DNA of 18,112 bases. It comes from DASVDK01 sp036381125 [NCBI: Thermodesulfobacteriota bacterium] (lineage in GTDB: Bacteria > DASVDK01). The notes under the pieces were generated by a model. That model saw nothing but the letters and a program-made list of their open reading frames with translations, was not told the DNA's origin and did no database searches. This document shows, piece after piece, positions 7,993 to 14,850 of this stretch (the stretch's first letter is position 1; every line of letters starts with the position of its first letter). The stretch spans positions 1-18,112 of the forward strand of contig DASVDK010000109.1 of the NCBI GenBank assembly GCA_036381125.1, read 5' to 3'. Both the position numbers and the translations under genes were made by a program.

Positions 7993-9132
7993 TCAGTCGG
8001 TGAAGAGCGTGAACTTGCCGCCCTTCACGATGAAGACCTTGCCGTCCTGCTTCGCGTCCCGGTTGGGCTTGAACTCGAAGGGGCCGGTGGCGCCGACGAA
8101 GCCCTTGAGGTTCAGGAGCGCCTCGCGGACCTTCTCGCGATCGGACGTGGTCCTGGCCCGCTCGATGGCGGCGGCCACGATGTGGAGGCCGTCGTACGCC
8201 TGGGCCGCGAACTGGTCGGGCGGCTGGCCGTAGGCCTCGGTGTAGGCCTTCACGAAGGCGACGTTCTTCGGGCTCCTGTCCTCGATCGACCAGGGGCCGC
8301 CGACGAACGTCCCCTCGGCCGCCTTGCCGGCGATCTCGAAGAGCTTCGGGTTGTTGAACCCGTTGCCGCCGATGAAGGGGACCGAGTCGGGGATGCCGAG
8401 CTGGCGAGCCTGCAGCATGATGTTGGCCGCCTCCTCGGCGAGGGCCGAGACGACGATGGCGTCGGGCTCGAGCGACCGGATCTTCGTGAGCTGGGCCGAG
8501 AAGTCGACGTCGCCCTTGGCGAAGGTCTCGGTCGTGAGGACCTCGATCTTGTTGTCGGCCAGCGCCTGCCTGAACACCTCGTAGCCCGACTTGGTGAAGG
8601 CGTCGTCGTTGCCGTACATGACGGCCACCTTCTTCATGCCGCGCTTCTCCTTCACCGTGCGGATCACCACCGGCAGGATGTCCGCCTCGGTGATGGAGTT
8701 GCGGAAGATGTACGGGCCGATGTCGGTGATGCCCGACGCGGTGTTCGAGACGCCGAGGACCGGCACCTTGGCCGCGTTGGCGATGGGATCGGCGGCGAAG
8801 GCCGAGTTGGACAGGGTGGGGCCGACGATGGCGAGCACCTTGTCCTGGAAGATGAGCTTCTTGAAGACGTTGATGCCCTCTTCCTTCTTCCCCTGCTCGT
8901 CCTCGATGACCAGCACGAGCTTCTCGCCGTTGATGCCGCCCCGGGCGTTGATCTCCCTGGCGGCCAACTGGACGCCGTTGCGCTGCGGGGTGCCGTAGAC
9001 GGCGATGGGACCGGAGAGGGCGAAGGCGATGCCGACCTTCACGTCGGCGGCGGCAGGCCGGGCGGCGAGCGGCCCGACCAGGGCCGCCGCGGCGACGGCC
9101 GCGGCCGAGAACCAGGCAACCAGGCGCGTCAT
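7993..9132 (-). CDS. livK: LivK-type periplasmic substrate-binding protein of the HAAT transporter
   Basis: A 379-residue exported receptor. Residues 1-29 form a signal peptide (MTRLVAWF, an alanine-rich core, and cleavage near AAA-D30). The mature protein begins VKVGIAFALSGPIAVYG and contains GVQLAAREINARGGINGEKL, GPTLSNSAFAADPIANAAKVP, YIFRNSITEAD and QAYDGLHIVAAAIERA. These are the features of the type I periplasmic-binding fold of the Peripla_BP_6/LivK family. It is the first gene of the liv operon and has GGAG 11 bases before its ATG. A small perfect inverted repeat (GAGCC-C-GGCTC, 7984-7994) touches its stop codon, and the larger hairpin follows. The divergent neighbour is an adenosine deaminase family gene. 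The ligand is not predictable from sequence. Confidence 0.95.
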   Translation of the reverse strand: MTRLVAWFSAAAVAAAALVGPLAARPAAADVKVGIAFALSGPIAVYGTPQRNGVQLAAREINARGGINGEKLVLVIEDEQGKKEEGINVFKKLIFQDKVLAIVGPTLSNSAFAADPIANAAKVPVLGVSNTASGITDIGPYIFRNSITEADILPVVIRTVKEKRGMKKVAVMYGNDDAFTKSGYEVFRQALADNKIEVLTTETFAKGDVDFSAQLTKIRSLEPDAIVVSALAEEAANIMLQARQLGIPDSVPFIGGNGFNNPKLFEIAGKAAEGTFVGGPWSIEDRSPKNVAFVKAYTEAYGQPPDQFAAQAYDGLHIVAAAIERARTTSDREKVREALLNLKGFVGATGPFEFKPNRDAKQDGKVFIVKGGKFTLFTD

Positions 9133-9177
9133 GGTTCGCTGTCTCCAGGAGTGTTCGTGTCGGGTGAAAACCGCGTT

Positions 9178-9183
9178 ACGATA
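9178..9183 (-). promoter_or_regulatory. Possible -10 element of the liv operon
   Basis: On the minus strand the sequence TGCTATCGT contains a TATCGT hexamer with an extended -10 TG, 45 bases before the livK ATG. This predicts a leader of about 38 bases with the GGAG Shine-Dalgarno sequence. It is the most A/T-rich spot of the 176-base divergent gap. No convincing -35 element is seen. Confidence 0.35.
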
Positions 9184-9295
9184 GCATGACCCGGACAGGC
9201 GACGCCACGCCGCACGACGCCGCCCCTGGCCGGCCCGGGCGGCGAGCGCCCGGCGGCCGGGCGGCCGCGCGCTGGCCGCGCCGCGGCCGAGCCTG

Positions 9296-9301
9296 TAGAA
9301 T
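9296..9301 (+). promoter_or_regulatory. Probable -10 element TAGAAT, leaderless type
   Basis: TGTAGAAT is a good extended -10 match in GC-rich surroundings. Seven bases separate it from the ATG at 9309, so transcription would begin at or next to that ATG. No Shine-Dalgarno sequence precedes either candidate ATG (9300 or 9309). The ATG at 9300 overlaps the hexamer itself, which argues for 9309 as the start. Confidence 0.6.
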
Positions 9302-9308
9302 GCCCGCC

Positions 9309-10304
9309 ATGCCGAACCCGGGCCAGCCCAACCGGATCGAGCTCCACCGGCACCTCGACGGGAGCATCCCGGTCGACCTCATGTATCGGCTGCTCGAGGA
9401 CAACGACGTCCGCCCCATCCCGAGCAGGGACGAGTTCCGCTCGATGGTCGTCGCGCCGGAGCACCCGCGCACGCTCCTCGAGTACCTCGATCGCTTCCAC
9501 TACCCCCTCTGGGTCACGCAGTTCTACGAGAACATCGAGGCGGTGACCGAGGCGATCGTGGCCCAGGCCGCCGCGGAAGGGGTCGCGACGCTCGAACTCC
9601 GCTACGCGCCGACGATCCATACCTTCGCCGGCCTCACGATGCGGCAGGCGGTACGGGCCGTCCTCGACGGCCTCAACGCCGGTCAGCGCACCTACGGCGT
9701 GCGCTGCGGGCTGATCCTCATCGCCATGCGGCAGCAGGGGCCCCACATCGCGAAGATCGTCGCGCGCCAGGCCATTTCCGACGCCCAGCAGTTCCACGAG
9801 GGGGTCGGCGTCATCGGCCTGGACATCGCGGGGCCCGAGCACGGCTTCCCGCCCCGCCTCTTCCGCGAGGCGTACCGGCTCGCCGAGGCGGCCGGCCTCG
9901 GCCTCACGGCCCATGCCGGCGAGTCGGGGGGGCCCGAGTACGTCTGGGAGGCGATCGACGACCTCGGCGTCACCCGCGTGGGCCACGGCTACGCGGCCAT
10001 ACGCGACAAGGCGCTCGTGCGGCGCCTCGCGCGCGATCAGATCTGCCTCGAGGTCTGTTACACGTCGTCCATCCAGACCGGCTCCGCCACGGCCGAGACG
10101 CACCCGGTGCTCGAGTTCCTCGAGGCCGGCGTCCCCATCGCCATCTGCTGCGACAACACCACCGTCTCGAACACGAGCCTTCCGGAGGAGGAGCGTCGGC
10201 TCGCGACGCTGGGGCTGCCGGCCGACGCCTTCGGCGCCATTCACGCCGCGGCCCGGCGCCGCTTCTCCTTCCTGCGCGACGGTCTCCCCGGCCGGAGCGC
10301 CTGA
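9309..10304 (+). CDS. Adenosine deaminase family aminohydrolase
   Basis: A 331-residue cytoplasmic metal-dependent amidohydrolase. The family motifs are in order: ELHRHLDGS with metal ligands His13 and His15, TAHAGE with His202 and catalytic Glu205, RVGHG with His226, and CCDNTTVSNT with Asp282. It should deaminate adenosine or a related 6-aminopurine. The canonical NTDDP motif is here CDN, so the second Asp, which in classical adenosine deaminase contacts the purine ring, is Asn283. TDN variants exist in the wider family, for example in actinobacterial homologues, so activity is still likely but specificity may differ. Alternatives are an N6-substituted adenine deaminase or aminodeoxyfutalosine deaminase. 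The open frame extends to 9186, but the promoter position supports the start at 9309. The gene is divergent from the liv operon. Confidence 0.9.
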   Translation: MPNPGQPNRIELHRHLDGSIPVDLMYRLLEDNDVRPIPSRDEFRSMVVAPEHPRTLLEYLDRFHYPLWVTQFYENIEAVTEAIVAQAAAEGVATLELRYAPTIHTFAGLTMRQAVRAVLDGLNAGQRTYGVRCGLILIAMRQQGPHIAKIVARQAISDAQQFHEGVGVIGLDIAGPEHGFPPRLFREAYRLAEAAGLGLTAHAGESGGPEYVWEAIDDLGVTRVGHGYAAIRDKALVRRLARDQICLEVCYTSSIQTGSATAETHPVLEFLEAGVPIAICCDNTTVSNTSLPEEERRLATLGLPADAFGAIHAAARRRFSFLRDGLPGRSA

Positions 10305-10417
10305 CCGGGGCCGGCAGCCGTCGCGCGCGCCGATCCCGAGGGCCCGGCCGGGAGTCGGGCCGCACACGCCCCGGGGGAACGGCCGCGTCGCGCCCCCGGA
10401 GGAGAGGAGGTCGCGCG

Positions 10418-10861
10418 ATGCGGGACGTCTTCCGCCGGTTCGCCCACCAGGCGTCGCTGCTCGTCGGATCACCCTGGGCCTTCCTGCTCGCGGTGGTCAC
10501 CCTCGTGATCTGGGCGGTCACCGGCCCGGCCTTCGGCTACTCGGACGCGTGGCAGCTCGTCATCAACACCGGCACGACCATCGTCACCTTCCTCATGGTC
10601 TTCCTCATCCAGAGCACGCAGAACCGGGACGCGCGGGCCGTCCACCTCAAGCTCGACGAGCTGATCCGCGCCGTGAGGGGCGCCCGCACGAGCCTGGTCA
10701 ACCTCGAGGAGCTGACGGATCAGGAACTGGACGAGCTGCAGCGGGAGTTCGCCGCGCTGCACGACCGGCTCGCGCACAGGATCGGCCGCCAGGCCGCCGG
10801 CGCCTTCGCGGCGGAGCGGGAGCGCCGCGCGCGCGGTACCCATTCGGGAGGTACGCGCTAG
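10418..10861 (+). CDS. Low-affinity iron permease family small membrane protein
   Basis: A 147-residue protein with two membrane segments (about 20-39 and 47-66). It has the conserved block INTGTTIVTFLMVFLIQSTQNRD and then AVHLKLDELI, characteristic of the bacterial low-affinity iron permease family (named after yeast Fet4; transport has not been shown for most bacterial members). The C-terminal tail is helical and charged (NLEELTDQELDELQREF). The start is clear: GAGGAGG (10404-10410) lies 7 bases before the ATG. The TAG stop at 10859-10861 forms the first half of the -10 hexamer TAGACT of the next gene. The 113-base gap before it holds GC-rich inverted repeats (for example CCCGGCCGGG) but no clear promoter. 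Confidence 0.9.
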   Translation: MRDVFRRFAHQASLLVGSPWAFLLAVVTLVIWAVTGPAFGYSDAWQLVINTGTTIVTFLMVFLIQSTQNRDARAVHLKLDELIRAVRGARTSLVNLEELTDQELDELQREFAALHDRLAHRIGRQAAGAFAAERERRARGTHSGGTR

Positions 10862-10864
10862 ACT
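10859..10864 (+). promoter_or_regulatory. Probable -10 element TAGACT, leaderless type, overlapping an upstream stop codon
   Basis: TAGACT follows GCGC and lies six bases (GGCGGG) before the ATG at 10871. Its TAG is also the stop codon of the iron permease gene. The spacing equals that of the other leaderless-type promoters in the window, so it supports the ATG at 10871 as a real start. That start lies upstream of the in-frame TGA. Confidence 0.55.
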
Positions 10865-10870
10865 GGCGGG

Positions 10871-11512
10871 ATGTCGCTCTCACCTCGTACCGGCATGCAC
10901 GTCGTCGTCTACTCGGACTACGTCTGACCCTGGGCCTACAACGCGGCCGTGTGGCTGCGTCGGGCCGAGGACGAGGCGCGGGCGGAGGGCCGCCCGATCG
11001 CCGTCGAGTGGCGGACCTTCTCCCTCGAGCAGGTCAACAGCAGGACCCCCGAGACGAAAGTCTGGGACCACCCGGAGCGGCGGTGGCGCAGCGTCGCCGC
11101 GCTCGCCGCGGCACAGGCGGCGCGCCGGCTCGACCCCGGCCGCTTCCCCGCCTTCCACATGGCGCTCTTCGAGGCACGCCACCTGCGGGCCCAGGACCTC
11201 TCCGACCCGGCCACCCTCGACGCCGTCGCCGAAGCGGCCGGCTACGACCGGGCCGCCTTCGCGGCCGCGCGCGCCTCGGCGGAGGCCTGGCGGGAGGTCG
11301 GGCGCGACCACGAGGCGGCCGCCGAGCGGGGCGTCTTCGGCACGCCGACGCTCGTCTTCGGCCCGAAGGCGGTCTTCCTCAAGATGCAGCCGGCCCCGGA
11401 GGAGGAGAGCGCCCTGACCCTCCTCGAGGACATCGTCGACCTGCACCTGCGCGCCCCGTACATTCTCGAGATGAAGCAGCCCGAGGCGGTCACCGCGCGG
11501 GCGAGGGGCTGA
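10871..11512 (+). CDS. DsbA/FrnE-like thioredoxin-fold protein, probable selenoprotein with Sec19 (in-frame TGA at 10925-10927)
   Basis: The frame from the ATG at 10871 is open to 11510 except for one TGA at codon 19. Read through, it gives 213 residues: a first strand VVVYSDYV, the active site Sec19-Pro-Trp-Ala at the start of the first helix, a helical insertion (RLDPGRFPAFHMALFEA), and the cis-proline loop GVFGTPTLVFG with Pro159. This is the layout of DsbA-family FrnE/2-hydroxychromene-2-carboxylate isomerase-like proteins, where the TGA position is the nucleophilic Cys of CPxC. There is no other Cys in the protein, so Sec would be the only redox residue. A SECIS-like hairpin follows the TGA. 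A leaderless-type -10 supports the start; ATG 10895 is an alternative. Other explanations are a Cys-to-stop mutation or a sequencing error. A conventional call would begin at GTG 10949 and lack the active site. Confidence 0.75.
10933..10966 (+). promoter_or_regulatory. Bacterial SECIS-like hairpin downstream of the in-frame TGA
   Basis: Positions 10941-10948 (ACGCGGCC) pair with 10953-10960 (GGCTGCGT) as eight consecutive pairs, one of them G-U, closing the loop GTGT at 10949-10952. A lower helix pairs GGCC at 10933-10936 with GGCC at 10963-10966 across a small asymmetric internal loop. The upper stem begins 13 bases after the TGA, and the loop G lies 21 bases after it. Known bacterial SECIS elements need a stem at this distance and a G among the first loop bases for SelB binding, and this hairpin has both. 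GC-rich DNA forms hairpins easily by chance, so the structure alone is not proof. Confidence 0.6.
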
Positions 11513-11562
11513 TCGCTCCCCGGCCGAGATCGGCAACGCCGCACTCGCCGATTCCCTCGGGT

Positions 11563-11588
11563 GCCGCCGGTCACCGCCGACCGGCGGC
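11563..11588 (+). terminator. Perfect 10-bp inverted repeat after the DsbA-like gene
   Basis: GCCGCCGGTC (11563-11572) is the exact reverse complement of GACCGGCGGC (11579-11588) around a six-base loop, 51 bases after the stop of the DsbA-like gene. There is no T-tract. It probably marks the 3' end of that message. The rest of the 189-base gap (11513-11701) holds the promoter of the MFS gene and nothing else that I recognise. Confidence 0.5.
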
Positions 11589-11645
11589 TCGTGGGCGCGA
11601 CGGCGAGGACCCCGCCCGGTCGATCGATCATTGCGTCCTTCCCAC

Positions 11646-11674
11646 GTGACGCGCCGCCGCGGACGTGCTATAAG
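11646..11674 (+). promoter_or_regulatory. Probable promoter of the MFS permease gene
   Basis: GTGACG (11646-11651) and TATAAG (11669-11674) are separated by 17 bases, the standard spacing, and each resembles the sigma-70 consensus. The ATG at 11702 is 27 bases downstream of the -10 and has GGGAGG (11693-11698) as a close Shine-Dalgarno sequence. This is the most complete promoter in the window. Confidence 0.6.
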
Positions 11675-11701
11675 GCCGGCCTCCGCCATGCCGGGAGGCG
11701 C

Positions 11702-12943
11702 ATGACCACCCGAACGAAGCTCGCCTGGGTCGCCCTCGTCTACTTCGCGGAAGGGCTGCCGTACGGCCTGATCTTCGACACGTTCAACGCGTACTTCGCG
11801 ACCGCGGGACTGAACCTCCGGAGCATCGGCCTGCTCACGTCGGTGAGCCTCCCCTGGACGCTCAAGTTCCTCTGGGCCCCGGCGGTCGACCTCTGGGGGG
11901 AGCGGCGCCACTGGTTCGCCGCCGCGCAGTTTGCGGTGGCGGCGATCCTGGCGCTCTTCGCCGTCGCCCCGCCCGGGACCGACGTCGACCGGATCTGGCT
12001 CCTCCTCTTCTGCGTGGCGCTCGCCGGCGCCACGCAGGACATCGCCATCGACGCGTACACGATCGACCTGGTCGACCGCGACGAGATGGGCCGCGCGAAC
12101 GGCGTCCGCCAGACGACCTACCGGCTGGCCACCAGCGTCACCGCCGGCGGCCTCCTCCTCTGGCTCGCCGACCTGGCCGGCTGGCCGACGACGTTCGGGG
12201 TCACGTCGGCCATCTTCGTGGCCCTCGGGCTCCTCTCGCTGCGCACGCCGCGCGTCCTGCGCCCCACGCCGGCGCGCCAGGGGCGGCCATTCCGGGAGCG
12301 CCTGGAGGGCGCGGTCGTCTGGCCCTTCATGCTCTTCGTACGGCGCGCGGGGCTCGCGAGCTTCCTCGGCATCCTCGGCTTCGTGGTGCTCTTCCGCGTC
12401 GGGGAGTACGCGCTCGGGCCGATGGTCACGCCCTTCCGCGTCCAGCGCGGGCTCACCCTGGCCGAGATCGGCCTGCTGACCGGCTTCGTGTCGCCCGCGG
12501 CGACGATCACCGGCTTCCTGGCCGCGGGATGGCTCACGACCCGACTCGGCATCTTCCGCGCCCTGATCGTCCTCGGGTTCTTCCAGGCCGCCTCGAACCT
12601 CGGCTACTCGGCCGCGGCGCTCGCGCCCGAGGGGCTCAAGTGGCCGCTCTACGCCGCCTCGGCCGTCGAGTCCTTCTGCGGCGGCCTCGGCTCGACCCCC
12701 TTCATCACCTTCCTGACGGCGATCTGCTCGAGGGGCCACGCGGCAACCCAGTTCGCCCTCCTCACGGCGCTCTTCAACATCACCGGGCTCGTCGCGCGGA
12801 CGAGCTCGGGGTTCCTCGCGGAGTGGATGGGGTTCGCCGCCTACTTCGCGGCCACGTTCGTCATCTCCTTCTCGGCCTACGTCTTCCTGCCGGCGATCAG
12901 GCGATGGACGCCGAAGGACGAGACGGTCACCCGTCGAGCCTGA
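11702..12943 (+). CDS. AmpG-like MFS permease
   Basis: A 413-residue protein with about twelve membrane segments. The N-terminal YFAEGLPYG at 14-22, LPWTLKFLWAPAVD at 50-63 and the ATQDIAIDAY motif near 112-121 are those of the AmpG/PAT branch of the major facilitator superfamily. Classical AmpG imports anhydromuropeptides for cell-wall recycling, and eukaryotic relatives carry acetyl-CoA. No recycling enzyme lies nearby, so the substrate is open. The ATG at 11702 has a close Shine-Dalgarno sequence and a promoter upstream; the frame extends to 11561, but that stretch holds the promoter. The last 17 bases overlap the 3' end of the convergent response regulator gene (12927-12943). Confidence 0.88.
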   Translation: MTTRTKLAWVALVYFAEGLPYGLIFDTFNAYFATAGLNLRSIGLLTSVSLPWTLKFLWAPAVDLWGERRHWFAAAQFAVAAILALFAVAPPGTDVDRIWLLLFCVALAGATQDIAIDAYTIDLVDRDEMGRANGVRQTTYRLATSVTAGGLLLWLADLAGWPTTFGVTSAIFVALGLLSLRTPRVLRPTPARQGRPFRERLEGAVVWPFMLFVRRAGLASFLGILGFVVLFRVGEYALGPMVTPFRVQRGLTLAEIGLLTGFVSPAATITGFLAAGWLTTRLGIFRALIVLGFFQAASNLGYSAAALAPEGLKWPLYAASAVESFCGGLGSTPFITFLTAICSRGHAATQFALLTALFNITGLVARTSSGFLAEWMGFAAYFAATFVISFSAYVFLPAIRRWTPKDETVTRRA

Positions 12944-13559
12944 GGATCCCGCGCGAGAGCGCCACGGTCACCGCCTGCGTCCGGTCCTCCACGCCGAGCT
13001 TGGAGAAGACGTGGAGGAGATGCGTCTTGACCGTCGCCTCGCTGATCGCCAGGTCGCGGGCGATCTCCTTGTTGGTCCGACCCCGGCCCACCAGCTCGAG
13101 CACCTCGATCTCGCGAGCGCTCAGCGCCTCCTGCCCCGGCGCACGCATCTTCCCCATGACGCGCGACGCGACGGCCGGCGCGAGGACCGACGCTCCCGCG
13201 GCCACGGCGCGTACGGCGTGGAACAGGTCCTCCCGCCTCGCGTCCTTGAGCACGTACCCCGTGGCCCCGGCCTCGATCGCGCGCACGATGTCGGCGTCGG
13301 TGTCGTAGGTGGTGAGGACGAGCACGCGGATGCCCGGCTCCCGTCCGCGGATCGTGGCGGTCGCCGCGATGCCGTCGACACGCGGCATCCGGAGGTCCAT
13401 GAGCACCACGTCCGGGCGCGACCGAAGCGCGGCCTCGACCGCGCCGGCGCCGTCCGCGGCCTCGCCCACGACCTCGAAGTCGGGCTCCGACCCGAGCATC
13501 CCCCTGAGCCCGTCCCTGACGACCGGATGGTCGTCGGCGATCACGACCCGGATCGTCAC
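12927..13559 (-). CDS. NarL/FixJ-type response regulator
   Basis: A 210-residue transcription factor. The N-terminal receiver has the acidic pair Asp9-Asp10, the phosphoacceptor Asp55 in VVLMDLRMP, Thr83-Thr84 and Lys105 in YVLKDA. The C-terminal LuxR-type helix-turn-helix (about 146-203) has LSAREIEVLELVGRGRTNKEIA and the recognition helix SEATVKTHLLHVFSKLGV. Phosphorylation by the kinase encoded just upstream should allow dimerisation and DNA binding. The start GTG at 13559 overlaps the kinase stop as GTGA; the longer open frame upstream is a shadow of the kinase. The regulon is unknown, but the palindrome in the kinase/flavoprotein divergent region is a natural candidate site. The gene end overlaps that of the AmpG-like permease. 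Confidence 0.95.
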   Translation of the reverse strand: MTIRVVIADDHPVVRDGLRGMLGSEPDFEVVGEAADGAGAVEAALRSRPDVVLMDLRMPRVDGIAATATIRGREPGIRVLVLTTYDTDADIVRAIEAGATGYVLKDARREDLFHAVRAVAAGASVLAPAVASRVMGKMRAPGQEALSAREIEVLELVGRGRTNKEIARDLAISEATVKTHLLHVFSKLGVEDRTQAVTVALSRGILRLDG

Positions 13560-14821
13560 GACGCGAGCGCCTCGCGCGACGCGGCCGCCCGCTCGCCGGC
13601 GCGGGGCCCGAGCGGCAGCTCGACGACCAGCGACGTGCCCTCCCCGGGCGCGCTTTCGATCGTCAGAGAGCCGCCCAGCGCCTCGGCCCGCTCCCGCATC
13701 GCCACGAGCCCCAGGCCGCCCAGCCGGTCCGGGCCGGCCGGGCGGGAGCCCGCGTCGAAGCCGACGCCGTCGTCCCGGACGTCGAGCGCGACCAGGTCGT
13801 CCATGTAGGACAGCGTCACCGTGACCCGGCGCGCGCGGGCGTGGCGGCGCACGTTGGCGAGCGCCTCCTGGGCGGCTCGCATCACGGTCACCTCGAGGTC
13901 GGCGGCAAGCCGACGCGGCTCGCCCGTCACGACGGTGCGCGCGGCGATCCCGGTCTGGCGGGCCAGCTCGGCCGTCGTCCGGGCGAGCGCGTCCGGCAGC
14001 GTGCCGCGCTCGAGCGACTCCGGCCGAAGCGCCCACACGACGCGCCGCGCCTCCCTGAGCCCCTCACGCGCGGCCTCCCGCGCCTGCGCGACGTGGTCGG
14101 CGGCCGCGGCCGGCTGCGTCCGCATCGACGCCTCCGCCGCCTCGAGGAGCATCACGATGCTCGTGAACGCCTGGGCGAGCGTGTCGTGCAGCTCGCCGGC
14201 GAGGCGCTGACGCTCCTCGAGCACCCCCGCGCGCCGCTCCGTCGCGGCCAGCTCGCGGCGCGTCGCCGTCAGCTCGTCGATGAGGCGTTGCCTGCGGCGG
14301 CTCTGGTCCGCGATGGCCCGGACGGACACGACGATCAGCGTGAGCATCGCGACGCTGACGGCGGTCCAGACCAGGTGCAGCGGGTCGAGGGCGCCGCGAA
14401 CCCCGTAGGGAAGGTGGCCCAGGAGCCCGATCAGGGCCGCCGCGGCGATGCTGGCCCGCCAGCGCAGGCACCCGAGGACCTGCACCAGGGCCGTGACCCC
14501 GAGGATCTCGTAGGCGGGGTCGAGCAGCAGCAGGCCTGTCCAGGCCAGCGCGGCCCCTCCGAAGTACGTCGCCCGGAGGCGGCTCGACTTCGCGAGCGCG
14601 TCCGCCCGGCGGACCATCCACCAGGCGTACCAGGCCCCGAGCAGGCCGGCGAGGCCGGCCGCCAGTGCCCGGCGCCCCGTCGCCGCCGCTCCGCCGAGCG
14701 CGAGCGCCGTCGCCGTCGCCAGAGTCCCGTAGAACAGGAGGTGACCGAGGGCCGCCCAGCGACCGCCCGGCCCCAGGGGCGGGCAGGCGGCGTCGGCCAT
14801 CCTCGCATCCGCGTCGCTCAT
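13556..14821 (-). CDS. Membrane histidine kinase of the NarL-partner (HisKA_3) class
   Basis: A 421-residue sensor kinase. About six membrane segments fill residues 27-168 with very short loops and no extracytoplasmic domain, so it probably senses within or at the membrane. A short coiled linker leads to the HisKA_3 dimerisation domain, EERQRLAGELHDTLAQ with phosphoacceptor His212. The ATPase domain has its N-box around Asn323, G1 DDGVGFD at 350-356 and G2 GGLGL at 368-372. It pairs with the overlapping response regulator gene. The ATG at 14821 lacks a clear Shine-Dalgarno sequence; a TGAAAT hexamer lies 6 bases upstream, which may indicate a leaderless message. Met8 is an alternative start. 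Nothing in the sensor part identifies the signal. Confidence 0.93.
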   Translation of the reverse strand: MSDADARMADAACPPLGPGGRWAALGHLLFYGTLATATALALGGAAATGRRALAAGLAGLLGAWYAWWMVRRADALAKSSRLRATYFGGAALAWTGLLLLDPAYEILGVTALVQVLGCLRWRASIAAAALIGLLGHLPYGVRGALDPLHLVWTAVSVAMLTLIVVSVRAIADQSRRRQRLIDELTATRRELAATERRAGVLEERQRLAGELHDTLAQAFTSIVMLLEAAEASMRTQPAAAADHVAQAREAAREGLREARRVVWALRPESLERGTLPDALARTTAELARQTGIAARTVVTGEPRRLAADLEVTVMRAAQEALANVRRHARARRVTVTLSYMDDLVALDVRDDGVGFDAGSRPAGPDRLGGLGLVAMRERAEALGGSLTIESAPGEGTSLVVELPLGPRAGERAAASREALAS

Positions 14822-14850
14822 GCCCCCATTTCAGCACACGCGACCGGCCC

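Noticed and set aside
9210-9290. Cluster of GC-rich inverted repeats in the livK/deaminase divergent gap
   Set aside because: Short perfect arms such as GCCCGG/CCGGGC are expected by chance at this base composition. None has the length or placement to call an operator.
9129-10472. Long minus-strand open frame opposite the adenosine deaminase gene
   Set aside because: It is the reverse-strand image of a gene with clear catalytic motifs and has no domain of its own.
10949-11512. DsbA-like gene as a conventional short CDS starting at GTG 10949
   Set aside because: It would lack the first strand and the active site, has no Shine-Dalgarno sequence, and its start lies in the hairpin loop. The upstream part is in frame and matches the family. 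It remains the fallback if the TGA is a true stop.
10880-12739. 619-residue minus-strand open frame opposite the DsbA-like and MFS genes
   Set aside because: Its composition (Arg/Glu/Gly-rich, no recognisable domain) is that of an antisense shadow of the recognisable plus-strand genes.
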